From Parcubacteria group bacterium (GTDB lineage Bacteria > Patescibacteriota > Minisyncoccia > Phycocordibacterales > UBA2163): a stretch of 11,144 bases of DNA. Below the pieces are notes generated by a model that was not told where the DNA came from, made no database searches, and saw nothing but the letters and a program-made list of their open reading frames with translations. Within the stretch, counting starts at the first letter, position 1. Every line of letters starts with the position of its first letter. The DNA lies in the NCBI GenBank assembly GCA_016784285.1, contig JADHUX010000009.1:1-11144 (forward strand), given 5' to 3'. Both the position numbers and the translations under genes were made by a program. Below, piece by piece: positions 5,554-11,144 of the stretch.

Positions 5554-7952
5554 ATTTTTTTCATCTCTCCCCAATTACCACCTACTGATGCATCTACCAA
5601 AAGCTCTATACCATAAATATCTTTAGATGGAATCACTGATTCCATTATCTTTTTTATTTCTTTTGAGATTTTTTCTATCTTACTTTCTTTTATCTCATAT
5701 ACAAGTTCGTCATGTACTTGTAACAAAAGCTGTGCGTCTTTCTGTATATTCTCTTTTAAGAGATAATCATCAATACGTGCCATTGCTATCTTTATAATAT
5801 CTGACTGTGTACCTTGGATAGGCGCGTTTATAGCCATCCGCTCTGCCATAGCTCTAATATACGGAATACGTGAACTAATCCCCTCAAAGTGCCGTTTTCG
5901 GCCAAAATACGTCTCCGTGAAGCCCTCGCGTGCTGCGTCAAGCTTGATCTCATGCATATAATGCGACAACCCTGAAAATACTTTGAAATACTCATTTAAA
6001 TATTTTTGTGCTTCTGCGCGTGTTGTCCCTAAGTTATCCTTAAGTGCATTTACCCCCATACCGTACTGAATACCGAAGTTGATCACCTTTGCTTCTCTAC
6101 GCATTTCGTTATTGACTTTGTCTATCGGTACATCAAACACTTCAGATGCAACTTTAGCGTGTATGTCTCCACCTGTTTTAAAGTTCTCTATAAGCTTTTC
6201 GTCCCCAGAGAGAAATGCCGCGACACGAAGCTCTATCTGTGAGTAGTCAAATGCTACAAGCTTATACCCTTTTGATGCGACAAATGCATCCCTGATCTTC
6301 CTACCAAGCTCTGTTCGTATTGGTATGTTTTGTAGATTAGGATTTTGTGAGGACATTCTACCTGTTGTCGTACCAGTTTGAATAAACTTTGCATGTAGAC
6401 GACTACTTTTATCTAAAAGTTGTGGAATATTGTCTATATAAGTTGAGAGAAGTTTTTGTAATTCACGATATAAAAATATTTCATTGATTATCGGGTGCAT
6501 GTCCTTCATTTTCTGAAGTTCTGACTCACGGGTAGAGCGTGCGCCTGTACCTGTCTTTTTTTGGTTCTTTGGAGCAAGACCTAATTTGTCAAAAAGTACT
6601 TCACCGAGTTGTTTTGGTGAGTTTATATTAAATTCACTTTCTGCATATTTATAAATCTTTTTTTCAAGAGCTGAAAGAGTCTTATGATAATCTTTTGAAA
6701 GCTTTTTTAGATAATCTTTGTCTATTAGTACTCCTCTGTCTTCCATCTTTTCTATAATAGGGATAAGTGGGAGCTCAATGTCGTTCAAAACTTTCTCAAG
6801 CTTTTGTTTTCTTATTTCTCCGTATATATATTTTTGTGCGTCTTCAAATTTTTCTTCATTTGCAAACTGTAGAATATCTTCAAGTGTAGGGTTAGTAGTG
6901 TCAGAATGTAAAACCCAAAGTGCTATACCAGTTTTCTTAATCTCTAACTCTGATACTTCTTCTCCGCCAGCTGGCGGATTCACTTCTGTATCTTCTGCAT
7001 CTTCTTCAGCAATACCAAACGATTCTCTCACTCTTTGTGACAAAGTTCTGAAGCCTAGCTCTTGATACAACTCTAATATTTTTTCTATATCAAGTGCTTC
7101 TTTCCATTTTTTCTTTGGGATTTTAAAGTCTATAGGGGCATCAAGGCGTATAGTTGCAAGCATCTTAGAGAACAGTGCTTCTTCTTCATTCTCCTCTAAA
7201 AGGCCTATTATACGTGGTTTTATACCAGCTTTCTCAAACTTCCTTTTGTCTTTCTTGAGGGCTTTGTACATCTCCTCTATAGTACCGAAGTTCTGTATTA
7301 AGATAGTCGCTGTCTTCTCTCCTATACCGGCAATACCAGGGATGTTGTCAGACGGATCTCCACGTAACCCTTTATAGTCAGTTAGAAGTTTGGGGCCGAA
7401 ACCAAAGCGCTCGTTCACACCATCTTCATCGTATATAACTATTTCTTTGATTCCCTTTTTCTGTGTGTATACACGAACTTTTTTATTGTCCACTAATTGT
7501 AGTGTGTCCATATCACCAGAGGCTATGATCACATCGATATCTTTTTTGTTTCTTACTTGATGTGCAATGGTACCTAATATATCGTCGGCTTCAAAACCGG
7601 CTTTCTCGTAAATCGGAATATTAAATACTTCAAAAATATCTCGCGAGCGATTAATCTGTGAGATCAGGTCGTCGTCTGTTTTTGCACGTCCTGCTTTGTA
7701 ATCTTCATAAACTTCGTGCCTATATGTAGGTTCTGGAAGATCATAACACGCCACCAAGTAATCTGGCTTTAAGTCGTCAATGATTTTAAGCAACATTGCA
7801 GACACACCATAGAGTGCGCCAGTGGGTTCGCCCTTGTCCGACGTAAAATCCGGCAATGCGTGGTACGCACGGTGTAATATCGCATGTGCGTCAAGGAGTA
7901 CTAGCTTCTTTTTCTCTCCGCCAGCTGGCGGACTTTTCTTACCTTTAACCAT
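5550..7952 (-). CDS. polA: DNA polymerase I, without a proofreading domain
   Basis: The 800-residue protein is DNA polymerase I, used for Okazaki-fragment maturation and repair. The 5'-3' exonuclease domain (about 15-305) keeps LLDAHAILHRAY with Asp21, EADD (121-124), SGDMD (145-149) and the helix-3-turn-helix region GDPSDNIPGIAGIGEKT. The polymerase domain (about 395-800) keeps motif A DYSQIELR (569-576), motif B RREAKVINFGIQYG (618-631, with Phe626) and motif C QVHDELVYE (745-753); Asp569 and Asp748 are the metal ligands. Between them only ~85 residues remain instead of a full ~190-residue 3'-5' exonuclease fold, and its acidic motifs are absent, so proofreading is not expected. Two PPAGG inserts (8-12 and 326-330) come from the palindromic repeat. 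It starts 9 bases after tsaE and ends overlapping the holA-like start. Confidence 0.97.
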   Translation of the reverse strand: MVKGKKSPPAGGEKKKLVLLDAHAILHRAYHALPDFTSDKGEPTGALYGVSAMLLKIIDDLKPDYLVACYDLPEPTYRHEVYEDYKAGRAKTDDDLISQINRSRDIFEVFNIPIYEKAGFEADDILGTIAHQVRNKKDIDVIIASGDMDTLQLVDNKKVRVYTQKKGIKEIVIYDEDGVNERFGFGPKLLTDYKGLRGDPSDNIPGIAGIGEKTATILIQNFGTIEEMYKALKKDKRKFEKAGIKPRIIGLLEENEEEALFSKMLATIRLDAPIDFKIPKKKWKEALDIEKILELYQELGFRTLSQRVRESFGIAEEDAEDTEVNPPAGGEEVSELEIKKTGIALWVLHSDTTNPTLEDILQFANEEKFEDAQKYIYGEIRKQKLEKVLNDIELPLIPIIEKMEDRGVLIDKDYLKKLSKDYHKTLSALEKKIYKYAESEFNINSPKQLGEVLFDKLGLAPKNQKKTGTGARSTRESELQKMKDMHPIINEIFLYRELQKLLSTYIDNIPQLLDKSSRLHAKFIQTGTTTGRMSSQNPNLQNIPIRTELGRKIRDAFVASKGYKLVAFDYSQIELRVAAFLSGDEKLIENFKTGGDIHAKVASEVFDVPIDKVNNEMRREAKVINFGIQYGMGVNALKDNLGTTRAEAQKYLNEYFKVFSGLSHYMHEIKLDAAREGFTETYFGRKRHFEGISSRIPYIRAMAERMAINAPIQGTQSDIIKIAMARIDDYLLKENIQKDAQLLLQVHDELVYEIKESKIEKISKEIKKIMESVIPSKDIYGIELLVDASVGGNWGEMKKI
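6963..6978. repeat. 16-bp palindrome, copy 2 (in polA linker)
   Basis: An exact copy of TCCGCCAGCTGGCGGA encodes residues 326-330 of Pol I (context TEVNPPAGGEEV). It lies in the acidic linker where the proofreading domain would be, a position tolerant of insertions. Confidence 0.95.
7917..7932. repeat. 16-bp palindrome, copy 3 (polA N-terminus)
   Basis: An exact copy of TCCGCCAGCTGGCGGA encodes residues 8-12 of Pol I (context KGKKSPPAGGEKKK). It sits in the lysine-rich tail ahead of the first beta strand of the exonuclease domain. Confidence 0.95.
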
Positions 7953-7961
7953 GTATCTATT

Positions 7962-8393
7962 TTACCACATAATCTCTCTTGTATTTTCGTCTATAAATTT
8001 AAAGCTTATTTCTTGTTTATCTTCAGGTAATACTTCTTCTACGTTGCTTGGCCATTCTATAAATATTATGTTTTTAGGATTTTTAGAGACCTCCTCCCAA
8101 CCTAAAGCCTTTAGCTCTTCTCCACTCTTTAGCCTATATGCGTCTATATGGATAAGGTTTTCATATGCTTGATTCTCTAATTTATATATCTTCTCTATTA
8201 CAAAAGTAGGGCTTGTAACAGTGTTCTCTACCCCAAACTCTTTTGCTACAGCTTTTACAAAGGTGGTTTTCCCAGCACCAAGATCCCCTTCCATTGCTAC
8301 CACAGTAGCACCTGTGTCCAAGACCTTGTCTTGGACACAGGTTATAAATTCTTTAGCTAGTTCTTCTGTTTCTTTTAAGTTTTTAGTTATCAT
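7962..8393 (-). CDS. tsaE: tRNA t6A biosynthesis ATPase TsaE
   Basis: The 143-residue product is TsaE (YjeE), the ATPase that works with TsaB and TsaD to form N6-threonylcarbamoyladenosine at position 37 of ANN-reading tRNAs, including tRNA-Lys. It shows the Walker A motif GDLGAGKTT (36-44), SPTF (61-64), HIDAYRL and IEWP, all in family order; length is normal (E. coli 153). The ATG at 8393 is chosen over an ATG at 8423 because the latter falls inside the terminator hairpin of the upstream gene, while 8393 follows a -10-like element. It heads a minus-strand operon with polA (9-base gap) and the holA-like gene. TsaB, TsaC and TsaD are not in the window. Confidence 0.95.
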   Translation of the reverse strand: MITKNLKETEELAKEFITCVQDKVLDTGATVVAMEGDLGAGKTTFVKAVAKEFGVENTVTSPTFVIEKIYKLENQAYENLIHIDAYRLKSGEELKALGWEEVSKNPKNIIFIEWPSNVEEVLPEDKQEISFKFIDENTREIMW

Positions 8394-8400
8394 ATGCACA

Positions 8401-8409
8401 ATATTAGCA
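8401..8409 (-). promoter_or_regulatory. extended -10 of the tsaE-polA-holA operon
   Basis: On the minus strand TGCTAATAT, an extended -10 form, ends 7 bases before the tsaE ATG. It directly follows the T-tract of the upstream gene's terminator. No Shine-Dalgarno is present, so a leaderless or nearly leaderless mRNA is likely. Confidence 0.5.
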
Positions 8410-8410
8410 T

Positions 8411-8452
8411 AAAAAAGAGGCAAGAAAAGATTTAAAAATCTCTCCTTGCCTC
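8411..8452 (-). terminator. Rho-independent terminator of the exported Cys/His protein gene
   Basis: On the minus strand an 8-bp stem GAGGCAAG/CTTGCCTC (8452-8445 with 8424-8417) encloses an internal loop and a second 5-bp stem, and is followed by TTTTTT (8416-8411). A further 8-bp stem (8458-8465 with 8470-8477) lies around the stop codon just before it. Confidence 0.85.
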
Positions 8453-8468
8453 AGATATTTAGATATCA

Positions 8469-9167
8469 CTATCTAAAAATATTTCTGTTACCACGACTTG
8501 TGTATCCAGTACCAGTAGGGTATCTCACATACCTGTATCCATATTGATTTACTCCATATAGATTACCGAGATTAATCCTCGTTGGTTGCTGTACAGCCAC
8601 AGCACTTACATATGCATTGTTCACAAGAGAAAAATTAGAAGTTTTACTATTGTTAGAGTTATTAGCATAGTAATCTCCATTTCTTTCAGAAGTATTTTTC
8701 GAAACGGCGTAGTTTGCGTCTACTTGCTGTCTTTTTTGTGCAATCAATCCTCTTAGACGATTAACTGGTGAAACAAATCCTACATCCTGTCTCTGCACTA
8801 CCTGTTGTGTTGGTAACTGTTTTCGTTCTCGCACAATCGGAGTTATGCTCTTTATTACTCTTACCGGCTGACTATGTTCGTGCCTAAACTTAGGATCTGC
8901 AGGGTACTTTGTATTACACTGACTGCAATACAATTGCTGAACCTTAGAAGCACTTCTTACAGCGCCTCCGCGGTGCGTGTGATTACCTTCACCAAAGTAA
9001 TATTCGTCACATGGTTTGCGGTAACATTTCTTAGTATTACTATCGTTTACAATCGTGACATTACTTCTTGTTGCCACAGGAACTAAAGTTCCACTACTGT
9101 ATACATTTCCAGTCATGAAGACTGAAAACATAACCAAAAGTACTAATATATTTCTTAGAACTTTCAT
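8469..9167 (-). CDS. exported protein with paired Cys and HxH motifs, unknown function
   Basis: The 232-residue product starts with a signal peptide (MKVLRNILVLLVMFSVFMTG, likely cleaved near residue 25). The following domain has C48-x4-C53, H63-x-H65, C81-x2-C84 and H96-x-H98, an arrangement that could bind one or two metal ions or form disulfides. From about residue 110 the chain is Gln/Arg/Asn-rich low complexity, ending in a Tyr/Gly-rich segment (NLYGVNQYGYRYVRYPTGTG). I do not recognise a family. The start is well supported: AGGAGG (9178-9173) is 5 bases before the ATG and a consensus promoter lies upstream with a ~60-base leader. It has its own terminator. It is divergent from another small secreted protein gene. 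Confidence 0.8.
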   Translation of the reverse strand: MKVLRNILVLLVMFSVFMTGNVYSSGTLVPVATRSNVTIVNDSNTKKCYRKPCDEYYFGEGNHTHRGGAVRSASKVQQLYCSQCNTKYPADPKFRHEHSQPVRVIKSITPIVRERKQLPTQQVVQRQDVGFVSPVNRLRGLIAQKRQQVDANYAVSKNTSERNGDYYANNSNNSKTSNFSLVNNAYVSAVAVQQPTRINLGNLYGVNQYGYRYVRYPTGTGYTSRGNRNIFR

Positions 9168-9235
9168 AACATCCTCCTCTCAGTCAAGTGACTGGAAAAA
9201 GTTTTAAATGTAAAAGACCTCCTAATTTCAACTGT

Positions 9236-9265
9236 ATTATAGCACAGTGCATACTATTTTGTCAA
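9236..9265 (-). promoter_or_regulatory. consensus sigma-70-type promoter for the Cys/His exported protein
   Basis: On the minus strand TTGACA (9265-9260) and TATAAT (9241-9236) are both perfect, with an 18-base spacer and an extended -10 TGC. The predicted transcript starts near 9229 and carries a ~60-base leader with two AGGAGG sequences (9223-9218 and 9178-9173) and a small hairpin CAGTC/GACTG between them. Confidence 0.85.
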
Positions 9266-9374
9266 GCTAAATCAACCTGTGGATTACGCCTATGTACAGA
9301 GCTCTATATTTGTATATTATAGGATGTAGAGTGCTCTTTTATTTTAGGCATATTACCTTATCAGGAGGGACATT

Positions 9375-9716
9375 ATGTTAAAGAAACTGAAAGTAGCAGC
9401 ATGTATAGTCTTTGCATCATTCTTAGTTATAGGACTGATTGCAATAAGTGATAGTAGCATACAAACAGCAAAAGCAGATGCAAAAGATAACCTAACTAAA
9501 GCCTCGGCTGGGGTTATCGGTGGATGGACAGAAACGGTAATATACCCGGTACAAAAGGCGTCAGAACCTGGTTGGGTTGGTAAAGCTTTGGTGCCAGTAA
9601 ATATTGTAGTTGGAGCAGTAAAAGGTGCTGCACGAGAAGTTGCCGGAGCCGCTGATGCTTTAACGTTCTACAAAGGCGACAACATAGTCGACTCATACCC
9701 TGGCGAAGATCTCTGA
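9375..9716 (+). CDS. small secreted protein resembling exosortase-associated TIGR04073
   Basis: The 113-residue product has a signal peptide or anchor (KVAACIVFASFLVIGLIAI, about 6-24) with a possible cleavage site after TAKA or ADA. The mature part, GGWTETVIYPVQKASE ... LVPVNIVVGAVKGAAREVAGAADALTFYKGDN, resembles the pattern of the TIGR04073 family: a GW-E--IYP segment, a glycine-rich G-VKG--R---G--D-LTF block, then an acidic end. This is pattern memory, not a search, and no exosortase is in the window. AGGAGG at 9363-9368 lies 6 bases before the ATG. The 207-base gap to the divergent exported-protein gene holds both leaders; no clear promoter for this gene was found, though TATATT at 9313-9318 is possible. 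Confidence 0.75.
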   Translation: MLKKLKVAACIVFASFLVIGLIAISDSSIQTAKADAKDNLTKASAGVIGGWTETVIYPVQKASEPGWVGKALVPVNIVVGAVKGAAREVAGAADALTFYKGDNIVDSYPGEDL

Positions 9717-9781
9717 CTTAAATAATTCTTGTTGTACAAGTTACATAAAGTTATATTGGTTCATAAACCAGAGTACTCTAG

Positions 9782-9814
9782 AGCTCAATCCGTAAGGATT
9801 GAGCTTGTTTTTTT
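9782..9814 (+). terminator. Rho-independent terminator after the small secreted protein
   Basis: AGCTCAATCC (9782-9791) pairs perfectly with GGATTGAGCT (9796-9805) around GTAA, followed by TGTTTTTTT. The stem and T tract fit a classical intrinsic terminator, 65 bases past the stop codon. Confidence 0.92.
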
Positions 9815-9875
9815 ATTTATTACCACACATTTTTTATACAAAACAAATATTGTCAGTCAGACTAAAAGACGCTAC

Positions 9876-9881
9876 TATAAA
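9876..9881 (+). promoter_or_regulatory. possible -10 box of pilB, near-leaderless
   Basis: TATAAA lies 5 bases before the ATG at 9887. A TTGTCA at 9850-9855 could be a -35, but the 20-base spacer is too long for a good promoter. No Shine-Dalgarno is seen. Confidence 0.35.
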
Positions 9882-9886
9882 AATAT

Positions 9887-11144
9887 ATGGTTACTTTTGA
9901 CGAAACAAAGTCAAACAAGATGGTAGAAGAGCTCCATAAGAAAGAGGAGGAGGAGCTGGCTAATATCCTATCTAGTAAATACAATCTACAGTATATTGAC
10001 CTTTCTCGTGTCCCTATAAATACTGACGCTCTACAGCTCATAAACGAAGACACCGCAAAAGCTGCTGAAATGGCGATTTTTAATAAAGTTGGTAAAAAGC
10101 TTTCTGTAGCTGTACGCTCTCCCAACAAAGAAGAAGCCGTCTCCACAATAAAAGAACTTGAAGACAGAGGTTACTCAATAACTAGTTTTATGGTGTCTTC
10201 AGCTAGTATTGAAAGAGCTGTTTCACGATATAAAGACATCTCGCATTCTGTAGAAGCAAAGTCAGGTGTGCTTGATATCTCCGGAGAAGACATCAAAAAT
10301 ACTCTAAATGAGTTAAAAAACATAAATGACGCTAGAAAAGTTATAGAAGAAACACTTAAAATCAAAAAATCTTATCGAATTTCAAAAATCTTAGAGATCA
10401 TACTCGCAGGTGGACTCTCGTCAGAAGCATCTGACGTACATATAGAACCAGAAGAAGAATCTATACGTTTACGATACCGTTTAGACGGCGTACTTATAGA
10501 TATAACGAACTTTGACCAAGAAACTTATGGTCTTTTACTTTCAAGGATAAAGCTTACATCAGGACTTAAACTAAACGTAAAAAACAAAGCACAAGACGGA
10601 AGGTTTAGTATTAAGATTGACCAAGACGACATTGAGATAAGGACATCCATACTCCCCGGAGCGTACGGCGAAGCGATAGTAATGCGTATTCTAAACCCAG
10701 AGACAATAGCCCTCCCTATGGAAGAGCTAGGTATCGAAAAGAAATTATTTGAAATTCTTGAAAAAGAAATAGCAAAACCAAACGGAATGATACTTACTAC
10801 TGGTCCGACAGGTTCTGGTAAGACAACTACACTTTATGGTTTCTTAAAAAAGGTTCAGACACCTGGGAAGAAGATCATCACCATTGAAGATCCTATTGAG
10901 TATCACCTACCTGGAATAGTACAAACACAAGTGGACGAGAAAAACTATACATTTGGAAATGGTCTACGCTCAACACTCCGACAAGACCCAGATATTATAA
11001 TGGTGGGTGAGATAAGAGATGAAGATGTAGCATCCACTGCTATCAATGCAGCTTTGACTGGGCACCTTGTATTCTCAACATTACATACGAACAATGCTGC
11101 AGGGTCATTCCCAAGGCTTATCGACCTTGGTATAAACCCTAAAG
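9887..11144 (+). CDS. pilB: type IV pilus assembly / type II secretion ATPase PilB/GspE (3' end outside window)
   Basis: The frame is open from the ATG at 9887 to the window edge, giving 419 residues. This is the hexameric ATPase that powers pilin assembly at the inner face of the membrane. An N-terminal MshEN/T2SSE_N-like region (about 20-110) is followed by the N2 domain with SDVHIEPEEESIRLRYRLDG. The C-terminal ATPase domain has Walker A GPTGSGKTT (306-314), the Asp box TIEDPIEY (residues 333-336 IEDP), Walker B DIIMVGEIRDED with Glu375, and the His box TGHLVFSTLHT with His393 and His400. The motor-specific tail, and any tetracysteine zinc site, lie beyond the edge, so PilB versus GspE is decided only by expectation for this type of genome. 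Retraction ATPase PilT is unlikely because the long N-terminal region is present. It is preceded by a terminator, so it starts a new transcript. Confidence 0.93.
   Translation, partial: MVTFDETKSNKMVEELHKKEEEELANILSSKYNLQYIDLSRVPINTDALQLINEDTAKAAEMAIFNKVGKKLSVAVRSPNKEEAVSTIKELEDRGYSITSFMVSSASIERAVSRYKDISHSVEAKSGVLDISGEDIKNTLNELKNINDARKVIEETLKIKKSYRISKILEIILAGGLSSEASDVHIEPEEESIRLRYRLDGVLIDITNFDQETYGLLLSRIKLTSGLKLNVKNKAQDGRFSIKIDQDDIEIRTSILPGAYGEAIVMRILNPETIALPMEELGIEKKLFEILEKEIAKPNGMILTTGPTGSGKTTTLYGFLKKVQTPGKKIITIEDPIEYHLPGIVQTQVDEKNYTFGNGLRSTLRQDPDIIMVGEIRDEDVASTAINAALTGHLVFSTLHTNNAAGSFPRLIDLGINPK

Noticed and set aside
5554..5574. Longer holA-like start at 5574
   Set aside because: The seven extra codons lie in the polA 3' end; the ATGA overlap at 5553 gives the conserved MIYLLHGTD start.
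8394..8423. Longer tsaE start at 8423
   Set aside because: The extra ten codons lie within the upstream gene's terminator and the -10-like box and are not TsaE-like.
1..11144. Recoding of TGA as glycine, as in some CPR lineages
   Set aside because: polA and the small secreted protein end naturally at TGA and no conserved gene has an internal TGA.
1..11144. CRISPR array, insertion sequence or prophage
   Set aside because: No regularly spaced direct repeats, transposase, integrase or terminal inverted repeats were seen; the only dispersed repeat is the 16-bp palindrome.

Overview
The window looks like chromosomal DNA from an AT-rich, streamlined bacterium, most likely a Patescibacteria/CPR member of the Parcubacteria type. 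The signs are compact genes with overlapping starts and stops, a DNA polymerase I whose proofreading domain is reduced to a short linker, a shortened DNA polymerase III delta-like protein, a MurE-type ligase without the usual N-terminal domain, a lamin-tail-domain membrane protein, and a type IV pilus ATPase. Gene ends use TAA, TAG and TGA, so there is no sign of TGA recoding. The lineage is inferred from content and style, not from a marker phylogeny.

Layout. Positions 1-555 hold no convincing complete gene. They are richer in G+C and full of inverted repeats, with one weak partial reading frame at the left edge. A perfect-stem bidirectional terminator separates them from rpsT (minus). Divergent from rpsT runs a plus-strand run ruvA-murE-like ligase-lamin tail protein. 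The last of these converges with, and overlaps by 4 bases, a minus-strand SpoU/TrmH RNA methyltransferase. That gene diverges from doxX (plus) across only 18 bases. A second perfect-stem terminator sits between doxX and tRNA-Lys(UUU) (minus). Next comes a minus-strand operon tsaE-polA-holA-like, tightly packed and coupled. Upstream lies a minus-strand gene for an exported Cys/His-motif protein, with its own consensus promoter and terminator. Divergent from it is a small exported protein resembling the exosortase-associated TIGR04073 family. The window ends inside pilB/gspE (plus, 419 residues visible).

Functions are mostly housekeeping: translation (S20, tRNA-Lys, TsaE for t6A modification, an rRNA/tRNA methyltransferase), replication and repair (RuvA, Pol I, delta-like subunit), wall precursor synthesis (MurE-like), and cell surface (lamin tail protein, DoxX, two secreted proteins, PilB).

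Three observations stand out. (1) A perfect 16-bp palindrome occurs three times within 2.6 kb, always inside coding sequence and always in the frame giving Pro-Pro-Ala-Gly-Gly. It is found twice in polA and once in the holA-like gene. (2) Several genes have a TATAAT-like box only 4-7 bases before the ATG and no Shine-Dalgarno sequence, which points to leaderless mRNAs. The two secreted-protein genes instead have AGGAGG and real leaders. (3) The hairpin-dense stretch at the left edge may be an unidentified structured RNA or a decayed/repetitive locus.
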